This document shows positions 63,761 through 64,000 of a stretch of 64,000 nucleotides of DNA, one piece after another. The notes under the pieces are model-generated. The model was not told the DNA's origin. It searched no databases and saw only the letters and a list, made by a program, of their open reading frames with translations. The DNA is from Pseudomonas quercus (GTDB taxonomy: Bacteria; Pseudomonadota; Gammaproteobacteria; Pseudomonadales; Pseudomonadaceae): NCBI RefSeq assembly GCF_012033695.1, contig NZ_JAAVJI010000004.1, forward strand, positions 186,001-250,000, given 5' to 3'. The first letter of the stretch is position 1; each line of letters opens with the position of its first letter. Both the position numbers and the translations under genes were made by a program.

Positions 63761-64000
63761 TCAGGCTTTGCGGGTCTGTTCGATGGCGGCAAGGATGTGG
63801 GAATACGCACCGCAGCGGCAGATATTGCCGCTCATGGCTTCCTTGATCTCTGCAGCCGAGTCACCGTAGGGTTCGTTGGCCAGGGCAACGGCGGACATGA
63901 TCTGCCCACTGGTGCAGTAGCCGCACTGGTAAGCGTCCTGTTCCACAAAGGCCAGCTGCATGGGGTGCAACTGGTCCGGGGTGCCCAGCCCTTCAATAGT
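63761..64000 (-). CDS. paoA: aldehyde oxidoreductase 2Fe-2S subunit PaoA, C-terminal part (cut by right edge)
   Basis: The frame is open from the window edge to a TGA at 63761. It contains QCGYCTSGQIMSAVAL and GNICRCGAYSHIL, the Cys-x2-Cys and Cys-x-Cys ligands of the second 2Fe-2S cluster. The N-terminal cluster and any Tat signal lie outside. The next gene starts 10 bases later, so this is a paoA-paoB-paoC operon. Confidence 0.93.
   Translation of the reverse strand, partial: TIEGLGTPDQLHPMQLAFVEQDAYQCGYCTSGQIMSAVALANEPYGDSAAEIKEAMSGNICRCGAYSHILAAIEQTRKA

Overview
The window looks like a plant-associated Pseudomonas chromosome (P. syringae/P. cichorii-like, an inference). It is GC-rich and dense, and carries a MuxABC-OpmB-type double RND pump, AlgE-like RTX repeat proteins, Pseudomonas-style REP hairpin arrays, a PaoABC-type aldehyde oxidase and a perfect HrpL-type hrp box in front of a harpin/transglycosylase gene. 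No rRNA, tRNA, CRISPR array or intact insertion sequence was seen.

Layout. 1-4317: two paralogous RTX genes (the first cut by the window edge) flank a worn mobile island holding a vapBC toxin-antitoxin pair with a palindromic operator, a tyrosine-recombinase remnant and small broken genes. 4657-14332: tpx, then the overlapping muxA-muxB-muxC-opmB operon. 14333-15130: nine-unit tandem REP array, then a small glycine-rich secreted protein. 15604-20399: an EmrAB/TolC-like efflux operon divergent from an iclR-type regulator, with a perfect palindrome between them. 20466-21404: Xre/RES toxin-antitoxin pair behind a 33-bp palindrome. 21394-24511: HprRS-like two-component system divergent from a heme-binding-family gene and hiuH, with an almost exact copy of the E. 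coli HprR box between them. 24666-25503: small unknown genes and a single-domain response regulator. 25504-34456: double-GntR regulator and a catabolic operon (amidase, PgdA-like deacetylase, MFS permease, two SDRs, a small Cys protein, CobW GTPase, a solute-binding-like protein). 34584-36244: a metallo-beta-lactamase-fold protein lacking two metal ligands, and a LysE exporter.

36471-43786 is the most unusual stretch. It holds a HopP1-like harpin/lytic transglycosylase behind a perfect hrp box, a DUF1460 wall amidase, a Zur-box-controlled CobW GTPase, a HAF-repeat autotransporter, and a two-ORF unit encoding an F-box-like domain plus five to six 32-residue repeats behind an hrp-box-like promoter. 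That unit is a candidate new type III effector, possibly frameshifted. 44034-50401: tetR/GST unit with twin operators, then two more RTX proteins: an AlgE-type epimerase homologue whose catalytic residues are replaced, and a delta-60-repeat protein. Three of the RTX proteins share one C-terminal tail.

50658-64000: HBM-type chemoreceptor, small unknown gene, zinc alcohol dehydrogenase, three glycosyltransferases, an EamA exporter, a stand-alone aroA, a five-unit tandem repeat whose unit includes the last bases of aroA, and paoCBA (paoA cut by the right edge). Comparisons with named families are from memory; no searches were run.
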